A stretch of 64,000 nucleotides of DNA from Iris pallida (GCA_029216955.1 JANAVB010005597.1:49563551-49627550); one strand, 5' to 3'; shown: positions 1 through 12,609, counted from the stretch's first letter. Notes: generated by a model from the sequence alone, not told the origin. Made by a program: numbers and translations.

Positions 1-348
1 GAACCTTCACCGTGCTATTGCCAGCAAAGGCTTCCACCAGCATTGTCCCGTGGCATCCGTTCTTAGCATCCCCGACCACAAAACTGAGGTTGTAGGACTT
101 GTCAGGAACCGTCCTGATCACTTGGGCTATTGCGCTCTCCCTCCCTGCCACGAGCTCGACAGCGTACTGGCCAAAGGGTATTGCGAAATGGGCCTTGTCG
201 AGGAATTTCACAGCCTTGAGGGATTCGATGATCCAGCCAGGGAGTGGAGATACAGCATCTTCTTGCTTTGGAGGAAGGAGGATGCCAGTGGTGTGGTTCG
301 GGAATACATGAGGACCTTCTTCGAAGCCTCCATTCTTTACCAGGTTAG
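1..348 (-). CDS. DUF642 gene exon 3 (second domain, partial)
   Basis: The exon begins after an acceptor (TTCAG) at 349 and runs off the left edge. Its frame gives NLVKNGGFEEGPHVFPNHTT, then LPGWIIESLKAVKF, IPFGQYAVELVAGRE and VVGDAKNGCHGTMLVEAFAG, which is the start of the second DUF642 domain. Plus-strand reading frames over the same bases do not resemble any family and are shadows. Confidence 0.92.
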
Positions 349-3300
349 CTGAAGCAGGAGTTAAAGTGAAATGAATGATAAGAGAACATGAGATCGATCA
401 AGTGCAAAGAACTTAAAATCATAAATTTGAACTGGATGCACTTCTATGGACGTAACTTTCAATATAATTACAGCATATGTAAGTTACAATTGCATTATGT
501 TTGTACATACAGATCTCAGCATAAAGCAATTCTACTGTTATAAACAAATAATATTACATTATGGTAGGACCAAATTCCTTCTAGTTCTAGACAAAAAAAG
601 GCATCTTGGTTGAGGACTTGGATCTGGTATGTAATAAGGTGTCAACATTTGAATGACATAGGTAGTTTGAAGTAACATACATGATACACCTTCAATCATA
701 ATTTTAGATATGTACCACATAATTGTATATGTATGTATAAATCTTCAGAATATGGCAAATGTATATCTAATAGATGGGGGGTTAGAAGTCCAGCTTGTAG
801 AGGCTACACAAGGAACATCGTCATGCAGAGCTACACAAAAGTCATTTCGAGTGAGGTCTTTTAACAATTTGAGTATTGCTATTCGTACCTCCAAACTATC
901 CCTCCTTACGTGGAAGCCAACGTGACATCTGACATAGTCAATTAGCATGGCAAATTTTAACCCAAAAACTTAATTATCCATTTTCTTAATATTAATGTTA
1001 ATTTAAATTTAAATGTTAGTTTAAATGCTAATGTTAACGTTTATGTTAATTTTAATTTTAACCTTTAATGTTAATAGTAATACTAATATTAATTTTAACG
1101 TTAATTTTAACTTTAATATTAATTTTAATTTAAAATTTTGTCTTGTCAGTTGTCATGTCAGACAACACGTAAGCTGCCACATATGAAAGAATATTTTGGA
1201 GTGACAAATAGCATTTTTCTAACAATTTTGCCATAGATGCACTTTTCTAAACGACAAAGTTTGCTTAGGACCCTACCTTTTCCTCTAGTATCCATCCCCT
1301 TTGATTTTGTTGATTCTCCGCACTTATGTAAGATACATTTGGTTCAAGCTCCCTCGGTATGGGGGAAAAAACATCATTTGTGTGAACAAGTTTACTTTTT
1401 TACGAAGCAATGCTTATTGCTCACACCATTTTTCTTGTCAAATGTATTTACCTTCTCCACAAACTTACCGTTATTAACAGTTATTAACAATAACTACGGC
1501 TTCTATACAGTTTATATGACGTGGATTCAGAGTTTTGATGGATTCTAAAGAGTTTCTTGACACCCAGGGACTGGCCAGGATCTGCAAAGTCAAATGGTCG
1601 AAACTCCTATGTGAAGATTTATCCTCTTTGCCTTATTTACTAGTGATTCAAGATTGGTGCCTCTTGCTTATGATTTATCATCTACTTTATTAGTTAAAAG
1701 GGTCGCAACATATTTCATACTTCATACAGCCATGGCATACTATGACTGGAGGCACGTTAGACATTCAACTACATAACGTTTGGATATTTTTACACACTCA
1801 TGCAAAAAGTCCCTTGACACTTATATATGCATCCTGGGTTAGAGAAAACAGAGTAACGAGTATGTTTCTGCGAAGCCAGGTTGTAGGTCTAAAGACTAGA
1901 CATATGTTCAATGTACGGTTCTATGGAACTATCTAGTGCCAACTCTATATTATGTCCATGATGACCTATGTTGCATGGACAGAGAGAAATGGGGTCAGTA
2001 TCCGTATAGTATCCATATTCGTGTGACATACAACATTGGTGATGACAAATGAGAACTGTTTCAACTATGTGCATCACACATGATCAACAGGAGTAAGTAA
2101 TCATCATCGGCATCACAAGTTGAAATGAAGATGATTAAATCAACCATTATATAACAACAAAAGAAAAGACATCGATACCTCTCGTGGGTAGCGGAGGGAA
2201 GAGCTCCTTGATAGCCACCGCATCCACAAGAGGACCGCACGTAGGGTCCTCCTGCATCCCGATATTATGGAAGATAACCGGAACAGTAGCCTGGGTAGCC
2301 TTGAACCCGACGGCATAGGTGTCCCCTCCGAAGCTGTCATACAGCGTCTGGAGCGGAAGGTCGGCGTTGAGCGGAGGGACGGAGACCCTCAGGACCTCGT
2401 CCTGGGCGCATGTCCGCGAGGCACTGAACGTGATGGCATAGAGGGAGCCCGGCTTCAAATTGCTCACGTTCTGGGAGATGGACGCCTCATTGCCCAGGCG
2501 GACGGCATGGATGCCGTGGGGGACCGCGAAGAACATTCCCCCAGGCTGGGGCCCGCCAGATACGTACTCGACGAGGCCGTGGATTGTCCAGTTGGGGAGG
2601 GCATGCCTGCCCATGATGACGGTTTTGTTGAGCTTGCTGGGCTTGGGGCTGATCTCAAAGTTGCCATTGGGGAGGAGACCTGTGAAATCGAAAATGTTAG
2701 CCAAGTAAATATCATGCTTAATTTGTTTTTTAAGAAAAGTATTCAATCCATGTTATCTACTTCTTTCGTTACTAAGGGAGTGTGAGATAAAAAAATATAT
2801 ATGGAATTATATAGCATGATTGTTATACTTAGAATCAAACTTGAACAAAGAGGGATGAACTGCTATGATGAACGACGAGATGCCAAATTTATTTAATTTT
2901 TGGAAGGTTTAAAGAAATAATTTATATTTCATACACCCTCTTGGAAATTTTTTATGTTAGCCGGCAGCTTCCAAATAACTGTGTCCCACTGACATCTAAC
3001 TCCGTGTGCATTGAACCCATTCCTTTTTAATATGGACACACAATGGTATTTGGTATTTCGAAGTGGCAAGTGGAGTTCAAAAATTCCAAGAAAAAGCATT
3101 CCATTCAATATAATTTTTCTTTTTCTTTTTTCCTGTTTCTTTTCTAACTATTGTTTAGTTAGGGAGAGACATCCAGAGTTAAATGGAACGATATAGGGTT
3201 AAGTGATTCTTTTTATTGTTCGAGTTAAAACCCAAACAAAACAAAAACCTATTATATGTTTTACAATGAATGAAGCAAGATACTAGCTATATAATGTTCA

Positions 3301-4487
3301 AAATGTAAGGAACAAGTAAATTGAAAAGCTAGACAAAGCAAAGGATAATATGAGCGAATAGAGGCAAATCTCGTTAATTTCAAGAAGGTTTGCGATAAAT
3401 CTAAAGTACCCACCAGTCAGTCATGTCTTTTGGGGGGAGATGGACACTCACGTCTATTGACCAAGTTATTACAAGCAGCTGTCAAGTGTCGAACCCTCTA
3501 TTTTGGTCTACCAAATTCATAAACAATATGGCCATGGGTGTGAGAGGATTGTGCAATAAAACCTACAAGGCCAATCAGCTGATAAGTTCAACCAGCTTTT
3601 AGACATGCAATATTTAAGCTTATGCAACCCGGCCGGGGCTGTTTGGTTTGATGATTTAGGCAGTGAAGTGGGGACTTCAAGTGTTTGGTTGGTTTGGAGG
3701 AGAATGGGAAAAGTCTCTTGAATGGCATAAATAGTAAATCTAGTCTCTTCCTACTTTCTCATTTTGAGATCTCATTTTCTACAGTGATTTGGGCTTCTAT
3801 GAAGTGGAAAATCCGCGTTGAAGTGGAAAACCCTACTACCTAAAGGGAACTACCACTACTATCAAAAGTGCTTCACTACAACTTCTTTACAAATCAAAGA
3901 TAGGAAGTACAAAAAATTACATTTTCCAAATCACTTCAACAACCATCAAAACATCCTAACATCCACTTGTTAAAAGCACCCAAAAAAATGCGTTGTGTAC
4001 GCAAAATGTCGATTTGGGAATTTCTCACTTCGCCGAACCAAACAGGCCCCAGCTCATGCAACCAGGGAGCAATCTCTGAGTTTCTCCAGACTACAAAAAG
4101 TCTAGACCATGGATCAGGATGAAACTATTTCTTGAAATTAACATATAAACATTTTGGTTACAAAGCAAAAGAAAAAAAACTAAATAACCCCAAAAATAAC
4201 AAACAATGCTAAATCAACTAGGCTAGTGAAACAAACCCACCAACAAAATGCAGGCCTGATTCTGAACTATCAACATTTGTAGCACACCCACGTTGCACAA
4301 AAATGTACAACAAGAAGAACAAAAGAACAAGTACGCGAAATGGAGCAAAGTAAGAACATATGAGAGACATGTAAGAGTGTATATTACCATCAAGATCATG
4401 AACTACAACAACACCACCACTGCTGCTGCTGCTGAAGAAGAAGAAGATTATGCAAAGGAGCAGCAGTACTACATTGATGGACTCCAT
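1..4487 (-). CDS. DUF642 secreted cell-wall protein gene, three exons, 3' end outside window
   Basis: Seen: exons at 4487-4388, 2679-2179 and 348-1 on the minus strand. Both introns (1708 and 1830 bp) start GT, end AG and are phase 1, and joining them keeps one frame. The product starts with a hydrophobic Ser/Phe-rich signal peptide. It then has the family hallmarks LLPNGNFE, VEYVSGGPQPGG, HAVRLGNEASISQ, SRTCAQDEVLRVSVPP and CGPLVDAVAIKELFPP, followed by the second-half start NLVKNGGFEEGP and GWIIESLKAVKF, AVELVAGRESAIAQ and GDAKNGCHGTM. Known: DUF642 proteins are plant-specific secreted proteins of about 370 residues with two tandem galactose-binding-like folds; members bind cell-wall polysaccharide and affect pectin methylesterase activity. 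About 316 residues are visible, so roughly the last 50 lie left of base 1. No stop or frameshift was seen, so the gene looks intact. Which paralogue it is cannot be decided. Confidence 0.93.
349..2178 (-). other. Intron 2 of the DUF642 gene
   Basis: An 1830-bp GT-AG intron, AT-rich, with no coding segment recognised. Bases about 960-1140 are a low-complexity run of TTAA/AATT words (see separate entry). The short open frames at 710-925, 1237-1548 and 1742-1936 have no recognisable product and are treated as chance. Confidence 0.85.
885..1215. repeat. Possible AT-rich MITE-like palindromic insert in intron 2
   Basis: A central TTAA-rich tract is flanked by imperfectly inverted segments. The left has TTACGTGG and TCTGACAT; the right has ATGTCAGACAACACGTAA. 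The layout, inverted ends around an AT-rich core of total length about 330 bp, is that of a non-autonomous DNA transposon. No target duplication was identified. Confidence 0.3.
2179..2679 (-). CDS. DUF642 gene exon 2 (first DUF642 domain)
   Basis: The 501-bp exon follows the acceptor TTTCACAG, whose AG complements 2681-2680, and ends at a GT donor (2178-2177). It carries the whole first galactose-binding-like domain, from LLPNGNFE through the conserved SRTCAQDEVL cysteine segment to IKELFPPLPTR. Conceptual translation past 2179 leaves the family pattern at once, which supports the donor choice. Confidence 0.93.
2680..4387 (-). other. Intron 1 of the DUF642 gene
   Basis: A 1708-bp GT-AG intron between the signal-peptide exon and the first DUF642 domain. 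It contains the MITE-like insert at 3630-4050 and is otherwise AT-rich with no coding potential recognised. A long first intron is compatible with the exon layout of the family. Confidence 0.85.
3630..4050. mobile_element. MITE-like element with terminal inverted repeats inside intron 1
   Basis: The 421-bp segment starts near GGGGCTGTTTGGTT and ends with AACCAAACAGGCCCC, which are inverted copies of one another. Directly outside are near-identical direct repeats of 13 bp at 3617-3629 and 4051-4063 (12 of 13 matching). Inside, the two halves are rich in mutually inverted CAAACACTTC/GAAGTG-type words. No coding capacity. The ends resemble the GGGCCTGTTTGG-type MITEs common in plant genes, but the flanking repeat is longer than the usual 8-9 bp duplication. 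Confidence 0.6.
4388..4487 (-). CDS. DUF642 gene exon 1 (signal peptide)
   Basis: The 100-bp exon begins at the ATG whose complement is 4485-4487 and ends before a GT donor at 4387-4386. It encodes about 33 residues: a short N-terminus, a Leu/Ile/Phe core, five Ser, then a Gly-Gly-Val run and His-Asp-Leu-Asp. The last base G joins exon 2 to form the Gly before LLPNGNFE, which is where this intron sits in the family. The reading frame stays open further upstream to 4535, but that position is TTG, not ATG, so 4487 is the natural start. Runs of TTC and AGC codons make up the Phe and Ser blocks. Confidence 0.85.
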
Positions 4488-4561
4488 GTTCTCTCCCTCT
4501 ATGAAGAAGCAAAGCAAAGCAAAGAGTGAGGCCAATGAGAGAGATAGGGAGAGTAAAGTTT

Positions 4562-4570
4562 GTATATTTA
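4562..4570 (-). promoter_or_regulatory. Putative TATA box of the DUF642 gene
   Basis: On the minus strand the sequence reads TAAATATACA about 80 bp upstream of the ATG at 4487, a plausible distance for a TATA box with a leader of roughly 40-50 bases. A GA microsatellite (about 4738-4753) lies a further 170 bp upstream. Assignment rests on position and composition only. Confidence 0.4.
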
Positions 4571-5106
4571 TCGAGAAGGGAGCTCGAAGTTGAGATGTTC
4601 CTCAAGAACAGTTTAATATGTCATCGAGTACTGTTTCCTTTGTTATTTTTTTAACATTTTCGTTGCTGTTTTGAACTTTGAGAAAGACGTGGTCTTCTGA
4701 CCAAACAGTTCAAAGCCTGTCGGTTGTGGATGGATTGGAGAGAGAGAGAGAGAGTCACGTTGTGGGTACATGGCCAGTCAGTAATGACTAATGACTATAG
4801 CTATGCCTATTCACTGCCTGTAGTGTTTCTTGGCTACAACCTACACTACACTGGCCACCTGCAGGAAAACTATTTATGATTTCTGGAAGTGGAGAGACTC
4901 GCCAAGATAGAAAATCCTATAATGTTTTACTTAAAAAGGAAAATTACAAAGGCATCTATCTACAACCCTTTTACTATTGTGACTTTTTAAAAAAAAATTA
5001 TTGTAACATAAAATATAACAAATTTTTACTTAAAAAAACTTTTTTTAATACAATTGATAAGTAAATTATAAAACCTATGTGACAAAAGTTATAAAAATAT
5101 TGTACA

Positions 5107-5571
5107 TCTAGTTCTAGACAAGGTCGTTCACCTCCATGTAATTATGAATACAAAACATTTTTAAAAAATGAGTTGAAAAAATTAAGCATCTTAATACTTT
5201 TGCATTGAATAAGATTTTTCTACTTAATTATCCTTCGTGAATATAGTCTTGCCACCTAGAAAAGACATTATTTTGTACCTCATGTCGTATGAGAATCATA
5301 GCATATTACAAAACAATAGAACTGGAGATGCTCCTAGTTCTAGACAATGTACTTGACAGTGTCTTCATCTCCATGTCATCAGTTATGAATAACAAATATT
5401 CTTTAAAAAGTAAGAAGATAATAAGTTGGGAAAAAAAGTACATACGAATACTTTTGCATTGGATATCTTTTATGAATATAGTCTTGCCACAAAGAAAAAA
5501 AATATTGTATTGTGTCTTATGCCACATATTAATCACAACACATTACAAGAAAATAGAGTTGGAGATGCTCT
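5107..5571. repeat. Tandem duplication of a 230-bp AT-rich segment
   Basis: Two diverged copies (about 5107-5333 and 5334-5571) share, in order, CTAGTTCTAGACAA, CTCCATGT, ACTTTTGCATTG, GAATATAGTCTTGCCAC and GAGATGCTC. The repeated GGAGATGCTC ending is typical of plant MITE termini, so this may be two adjacent or internally duplicated MITE copies. Non-coding. Confidence 0.55.
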
Positions 5572-5574
5572 AAG

Positions 5575-5645
5575 TAGGTCCGACCCTGGCCCTGGATAGT
5601 TAGGGCAATCGTCCAGGACGTACGGACCGTGAGGGCCCAAAAAAT
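5575..5645. mobile_element. Possible hAT-type transposon end remnant
   Basis: The stretch GACCCTGGCCCTGG, a few bases later GGGCAATCGTCCAGG and then GAGGGCCCAAAAAATT resembles the GC-rich 'GGGCAATCGCCCAGGGC...GGGCCC' ends of decayed hAT-like elements in plant genomes, followed by AT-rich DNA. A second such patch lies at 10130-10200. No opposite end or target duplication was found. Confidence 0.25.
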
Positions 5646-6697
5646 TAGTTTGAATATAAATATGTAAATCATTTTGTATCTAAAACATAACTAGTAAAGA
5701 TCTTTTTTTTTTCATCAATCCAAATAAGAAATTACTTTCCCACATTGAAGTATTCACTTTCTTTTCCAAAAATTTTAACATTTTCAAACATCGAAAAAAA
5801 AAAATCAATAAAAATTATAATTTTCCAACAGAAAAAAAAATGCCAAAGAATTGATTTACTTTCCATTCCATTCCAGAAACCTAACCAGGCCTGAGAAACC
5901 TAACCAGGCCTGAATATCCAAACTGTCTTTTGGTTTACTACTAACTCATTCGGGAATATGTCATAAATAAAAGAATATAAATAGATTAAGTCACTAACCC
6001 TTCCATATTTTATTGATATTACATTAACCGTATCTATTTTGGAAATAATTACACGGACCATTTTTTCGTTTTACGTTTTATTTTTAAAATAAAAATAATT
6101 AGTGTTATAATTATTTTATATAAAATATAAAATATAGGAGTGATTCGTGTAATTAGTTTTAAAATAAAGGTGGTCCTTCAGCTCTTGTAACGAAACATAG
6201 GAATGGCAACTGTAAATGGAAAATTTTATGAAGTGTCCAAAAATTGTAAAAGGTTTAAGTAAAACCCATCATAAAATAACATTTCATCGCGTATTCAGAA
6301 TTAGCGAAAAATATATAAAGGAGTTCTGAATGACCTTTTTGCCCTTCTAATTTATTGAAAACATCCCCGAACCCTACTCTTAAAAAAAATACGTTTCGAT
6401 ACTTCCTCTTCTTCCATACGCCGCTCAGTTTCGAATATAGGTTTTCTTCTCCACAATCTTCAAACCTTCCTTCAAAAACTCGTCGAAAAATTTCGGAAAG
6501 GCCGACAAAAGGTAAAACTGTTAAAATGGAGGTCAAAACATCTTTTTTTTCGATTCTAAAATATTGGAAGACCGACAAAAAATAAAATTGTTTATCTCAG
6601 GCTTCTCGGAAATATGCTCATTTTGCGACAAACCGGACCTTGTTTCGACCTCCCAGACAAAAGTTATAGGCCTTCAAAGTTTCAACTAACCATAAAA

Positions 6698-7528
6698 TGC
6701 AAGAGAATGGTCATTCTCCGTGGTAATATTCTCCGTGTTAATATCACGGAGAATGGCAATTTTTCGTGTTAAAATGACGGAAAATGGGCATTCTTCGTGG
6801 TTAAATGACGGAGAATGTCCATTCTCCATGGTTTTAACACGAAGAATGGTCATTCTTCGTATTAGAAATCATGGAGAATGACCATTCTCTGTTCTTAAAA
6901 TTACGGAGAATGACCATTTTTCGTGTTAAAATCACGGAGAATTGTCATTCTCCGTGTTAAAATCACGAACAATCAATTCTTCGTGTTAAAATGACGGAGA
7001 ATGGTCATTCCCCGTGATTTTAAGAACGAAGAATTGTGTGGTTTAAACACGGAGAATGACCATTCCCCGTGTTAAAACCACGGAGAATGGCCATTCTCCG
7101 TATTAGAAATCACGGAGAATGGCCATTCTCCGTTCTTAAAATCACGGAAAATTACCATTTCCCATGTTAAAATCACGGAGAATGACCATTCTCCATGTTA
7201 AAATCACGTAGAATCAATTCTCCGTGTTAAAATCACGGAGAATGATGGAGAACAGTTAACAGAAACCTAAAATGACGAAAAATGTCCATTCTTCATCATT
7301 TTAACACGAAGAATAGCCATTCTCAATGATCATTCTACGTGGTTTTAACATGGAGAATGATCATTCTCCGTATTAGAAATCACGGAGAATGGTCATTCTT
7401 CGTTCTTAAAATCACGAAAAATGACCATTTTCCGTGTTAAAATCACGGAGAATGGTCATTCTCCGTGTTAAAATCACGGAGAATCAATTCTCCGTGTTAA
7501 AATCACGGAGAATGATGGAGAACAGTTG
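6698..7528. repeat. Tandem array of palindromic GGAGAATG/CATTCTCC units
   Basis: The array consists of units of roughly 31 bp, each built on the dyad ACGGAGAATG-NN-CATTCTCCGT joined by GTTAAAATC-type linkers. More than twenty dyad arms are visible, with variants in which GGAG becomes GAAG or CCGT becomes TCGT. Some longer blocks recur, for example GGAGAATGATGGAGAACAG near 7240 and 7510. It ends in a poly-T tract at about 7542-7555. No coding capacity. Transcripts from either strand would form a chain of short hairpins. I do not recognise the family. Confidence 0.8.
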
Positions 7529-7688
7529 ACAAAAACCTAATTTTTTTTTTTTTTTGTGGAAAAAAATTTGTCAGAAATAAAGAGTTTCGTTTTTCTTTCA
7601 AAACGATGTTAACTCTTATGGAAAAGAAGAAAAAGATCTTCTCTTCACAATTGACCTAATCGTTGGAAAACTTCAAATCTCTCCAGGA

Positions 7689-7689
7689 A

Positions 7690-7724
<35 letters not shown>
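7689..7724. repeat. (GAT)n microsatellite
   Basis: About eleven uninterrupted GAT/ATG triplets. No open frame of note covers it. Confidence 0.9.
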
Positions 7725-7729
7725 GCGAT

Positions 7730-9244
7730 GATCGAAGTTCGACTGAATAAAAGCACAGTGAAATACGAACGATCTTTGCGATCTCTGCTGAAGATGAGAG
7801 CAATAATATTCAGATCTCTCATGAAGAAGAATAAGACGAGAATCGCAATCAAAATCTGAGTTTGTGCGAAGGGATAGTTATGGTATTATCAAAATGACAA
7901 TTTTGTAAATACAGAACATCTAAAGGGAATCTTGAAATATTTAACGTAAAAATATATAATTCTGGACATTTCATAAAATCTATCATGTGGGTTGATTTTT
8001 CATAAAAATCAATTTCGAAATTGAATTTTTCAGCAATTTTCATAATGTAAATTATCCTAAATAAAAAATGCATCCAACAAGTTGATATCCGACTTCTTGT
8101 CGTAGGTAATGGCAGAATGTCCCTTCCAAGGTGAATTGGTTTCGGAGTCTAAAAACTGAAAAAATTAAGTTTACGCCTTGTCTCAATACGAGTGAGGAAA
8201 ATCTCGAACAAAATTATAAACCAAAAGCGGCTTACGAGCATGAATAGTAAGAGTCATCCCAATTTTTAGATTATGTATTTAGAATGTGGGAGTCCATTTT
8301 ATATAATAATAAGGTCCAATTGTAAATTCTATAATGATCCATCCTAAAATATTGGCTCGAGAATTTTTACATTTAGAAAGTAATATTTAATTGGATCTCT
8401 ATGGTAGATCCAAATTATTTTGGTTTTGAAAATGAGTGCAAATGATGAAAAAAAAATAGTTCAAATGTGACCCTCAACTTATTTTTGATGTTGTAAATTT
8501 GTGCTCAAGATGTGTGTGTTTTTCTTTTCCTTTTTCAAAAAAAAAAAAAAAAATCTTTAAACTGTTCCAATCAAGGGAAAGTTTGGTTCAAGTTTTGAAG
8601 GCTTAGGAATGATTTTTGAATTCCTTGTCCACCTTTCAAAAAAAAAAAAAAAAAAAATCCTTGTCCATGTTTGACATATCTAGAATTGGGAATACGGGGA
8701 GCTTCATATTTTCATTGATGTGGAAAATCTATTCCCAAATTTTTCTTTGGAATAGTTTTGCATTTCTAGGAATGTTGTTTGAGTATTTTGTTTGGATTTT
8801 AATACCCTTTATTTACTTTCAAAATTATAAATTCTATCTCAATCATGTGTATGGTAATAGTAGCACTATGAAATTAAAGAGTATTCATAAAAATTTAAAC
8901 AAATCAAGATTCATATTTATGTGTGAACCAAACATGGGTATGGAATAATTCAATTTTTTTGACTATATATTTTTAACCTAACAAAACATGGATATGTGTA
9001 TGTTGAATTTATTTTTATTGGAAAGGAATATGGAATGGATTTCACGGAATACAAAAGCTCCATCTAAACGTGCCCCAACAGCTAGTGGTTGAATATTTTT
9101 CAAAAATAATTCAGCCCCGGAAGTAAAGTTTTAAGAAATTACATAAAGAGAAGAAAGTTCATAAAAAAAATAGTAAGAAGGAATCCAAACGTCCATATAG
9201 CTGATTCTCTTTAGAGAGATATATGCTCCTTATCCAGAACGTAT
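7730..9244. other. AT-rich intergenic DNA, no gene recognised
   Basis: Contains homopolymer A runs (about 8537-8553 and 8638-8657) and short frames in AT-rich sequence. The 110-aa frame at 8616-8948 starts inside a poly-A tract and has no recognisable domain. Nothing else could be supported. Confidence 0.55.
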
Positions 9245-9905
<661 letters not shown>

Positions 9906-11796
9906 TTTTTGCATTCACCTGGATTTAAAAAAAAACACTTACGAAAAACGTTTTCTGTATTCACCTGGATGAAAATACACTTACTAAAGATATTTTTTTG
10001 TATTTGCCATAGTAAATACGCTATTAGCAAGAGCGTTTTTTACTCTCTTAATTTTTTCAAGCTACAGAATTTAACAATATCGGTTTGCTACATGGACCGC
10101 GATTTGTGGTCGCGGTCCTGGCCCGCAGCAACCATAGGCGGCTCCAGGGAAAGACGGATTAGGCAGCCGCCTAGGGCCTCCTCCCTCAAAGGGGCATCCA
10201 TTTTTTATTGAAGCATCAATTTTTTTTGGCTCAGTAAAAAAAATTATGGGCTTGGGGATGTCCATGTCTGCCTGGAGAAGAATCAAAAAAGAAAAGAAAA
10301 AAAAGACAGCCTATTTATCTCCTCTCTCCGACGAAAAGTTTAGAAAAAAAACTCTCCCTTTCCACTTAGTATTTGCTAAGCTAATATCATCTCTCTCACA
10401 ATTTCTAATAGCATCTTCTTATTTTTTGCTTCTTTTCGGCTACCAAACTTGAAGCGATTTTATGAGTCACGACAAAAAGGAGTATGATCTATGCTTGAAT
10501 GAGGTTGACCTTTTTTGTAACCTACTCTTCTTCTTTTTATGATTATTTTTTTATTTGGTGAAAGAGAGTTAGCACTAATCGGGACTATAGAGCTTGCCTG
10601 ACCCTTGAGTAGTGTATTATTGGCAAATATTTTTTAATCCATCTATATGAATAATTTCACGATTCATTGCATCCAAAAATTTGTATATGATTTCTGATTT
10701 CATCTTCTGTAAAATTTTATCCATATTTATCTTCATTCTTGCAATGAAAAACTTTAGGGCTCATGACATAATATTTGTCATCTTCGACTACTATGCATAC
10801 GAGTTATTTTTTTATTCATATTTTGTCATCAATTGTTTATAATATAATTTGAATACATTCAGAAAATTTGTTATAAATTTAGAATTTGAAATTGCTTAGT
10901 ACTAATTATATTATATTTTGAATTTGTTGAATTTTGTATTATTAAAAAATTATATAGAGGGATGAGAGCTCATTTTTAGGACTTGATTATGGCCTTCAAA
11001 ATGCTAGAGCTGGTTATCCTTCCAGTGGTCACCTGAGCATTTTTCTAACGATATTTAGTTGTATTTGGGTACAGCTTAATATGAAATCAACTATAACGTT
11101 TAATTATAGACCATTGGTTTTCTAAAGTAGAATTTTGATAAAATTCTTTCTACGAATACAATTTACTATAAAAAAAAAATCTGGATGAAAAATTCTTAAT
11201 ATTTTTTTTTTTCAAAAAAGTTATGTCGAATCGAGAGACAGAGAGACCATACGTTGGTCCAAAACCGACGTGACAACCCTTTATTGGATCCAATCCTCCC
11301 ATAAATATGGACCCCACCTTAAACCCGATGGAACCGGGAAGACTGTCACGTTAGCCTCCGATTAACCCACAATTCTCCTTCGGTCCCTAAATCGCGGCTG
11401 TAATTTTTCATCGGCTGGGCCCGGTGCTCATGTAGTCACGGGCAGTGGTTGCAGAACTCCATGCCACATAATTATGGCGTGACGACATTATGTGATAATA
11501 AAAGCAAAGAAGAGCACCCACGCACCCAGCCCCATTCTCATTGGTCCCCATTCCCATTGGTCGTAGGAGTGAATAAATCCAAAGAAGTAATAAATAGTCG
11601 ATATAATTCCTCTGCACTTCATCACTCCGACGTGTTCCCCTGTTTCCCGTAGGGTTGAGCTTTGACTGCGTGCTGTTCAATATATGACAGCAACAACTCA
11701 CGAAAAAACTTTGATACAGGAATATTAAAGTTTTGATACCTCCTATATATATGATACGTGGATCACTTCTGCTTTATAAAATATGTACACACACAT

Positions 11797-11860
<64 letters not shown>

Positions 11861-12537
11861 TTTGAAAGGATTCACATGTCATACATAGGTGTATCAAAAC
11901 TTTGATACCCCCTACTGTATCAAAAGTTTCTCTCAACAACTCATGCTCGGAAGAAAGAGAGGGGGAGAGAGGTCATTACATGACTAATGAAGCACCCACA
12001 CACATTGTCCTTGTCACCGAAAGTACAAACTTTACATTCGGGGATACGACTTACCACGTCTTGAACAACTTTGGGGTCAACATTCGGTTTATTCGATTTC
12101 AATCGAATAAAAATAGTCAAAATTAAATAAATTAAAAATTTAAATTTAAATCGAAATCGAACCGAGTTAACCAAAATCAAAACTAAATCAAACCCAATAA
12201 TCAATTCGGTTCATTCAGTTTGTTCAGTTGAACTATCTCTATCGTTTAATGGGTCGGACTCAAATTTGGGATCGTGGATAAATTATAATTTGTATACACA
12301 CATTTGTTGATTGTGTTCAAAGTCGGACTATTTGTTAAATTATCGAAGTTGTGGCATTCGAATTTGGGAGAAAACAAAAGAAGGAAAGGCAAGAGATGTG
12401 ACCTTCGGGTCAAGTTGTGGAGTCGGTATTACAATTACTTCTTTCATATACTAGTAAAAGCATGAGCGTTGCACATAAAATACAATTTATTCTTTCCAAT
12501 ATTGCCAAAATATAATTTAATTTTTAATTAAGATTTG

Positions 12538-12539
<2 letters not shown>
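9906..12539. other. Intergenic DNA, no gene recognised
   Basis: Mostly AT-rich, with a GC-rich patch at 10100-10200 resembling a decayed DNA-transposon end (GGCAGCCGCCTAGGGCC). Low-complexity CA/TA runs lie at about 11785-11857. Direct repeats of TTTTGATACCTCCTA-type sequence flank that microsatellite (about 11728-11745 and 11899-11915). No domain was recognised in the short frames. Confidence 0.5.

Positions 12540-12602
<63 letters not shown>
12539..12602. repeat. (AT)n microsatellite
   Basis: About thirty consecutive AT dinucleotides separating AT-rich intergenic DNA from the GC-richer segment that leads into the DUF4283 pseudogene. Confidence 0.95.
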
Positions 12603-12605
<3 letters not shown>

Positions 12606-12609
12606 ATTA

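Larger units (their letters stand above)
4488..6690. other. AT-rich intergenic DNA upstream of the DUF642 gene
   Basis: The first few hundred bases should hold the DUF642 promoter. Beyond that no gene was recognised. A segment of about 230 bp is duplicated in tandem near 5107-5571, and 5575-5640 resembles a decayed DNA-transposon end. Open frames such as 6255-6578 are AT-driven and match no family I know. Confidence 0.6.

Noticed and set aside
1237..1548. Plus ORF of 103 aa in DUF642 intron 2
   Set aside because: No recognisable domain, AT-rich composition and position inside an intron; treated as chance.
2267..2785. Plus ORF of 172 aa
   Set aside because: It is antisense to exon 2 of the DUF642 gene, which has clear family motifs and splice sites.
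4218..4535. Taking the whole 105-aa minus frame as a separate gene
   Set aside because: The first codon is TTG, and the frame runs through a good GT donor at 4387; only 4487-4388 joins exon 2 in phase as a DUF642 signal peptide.
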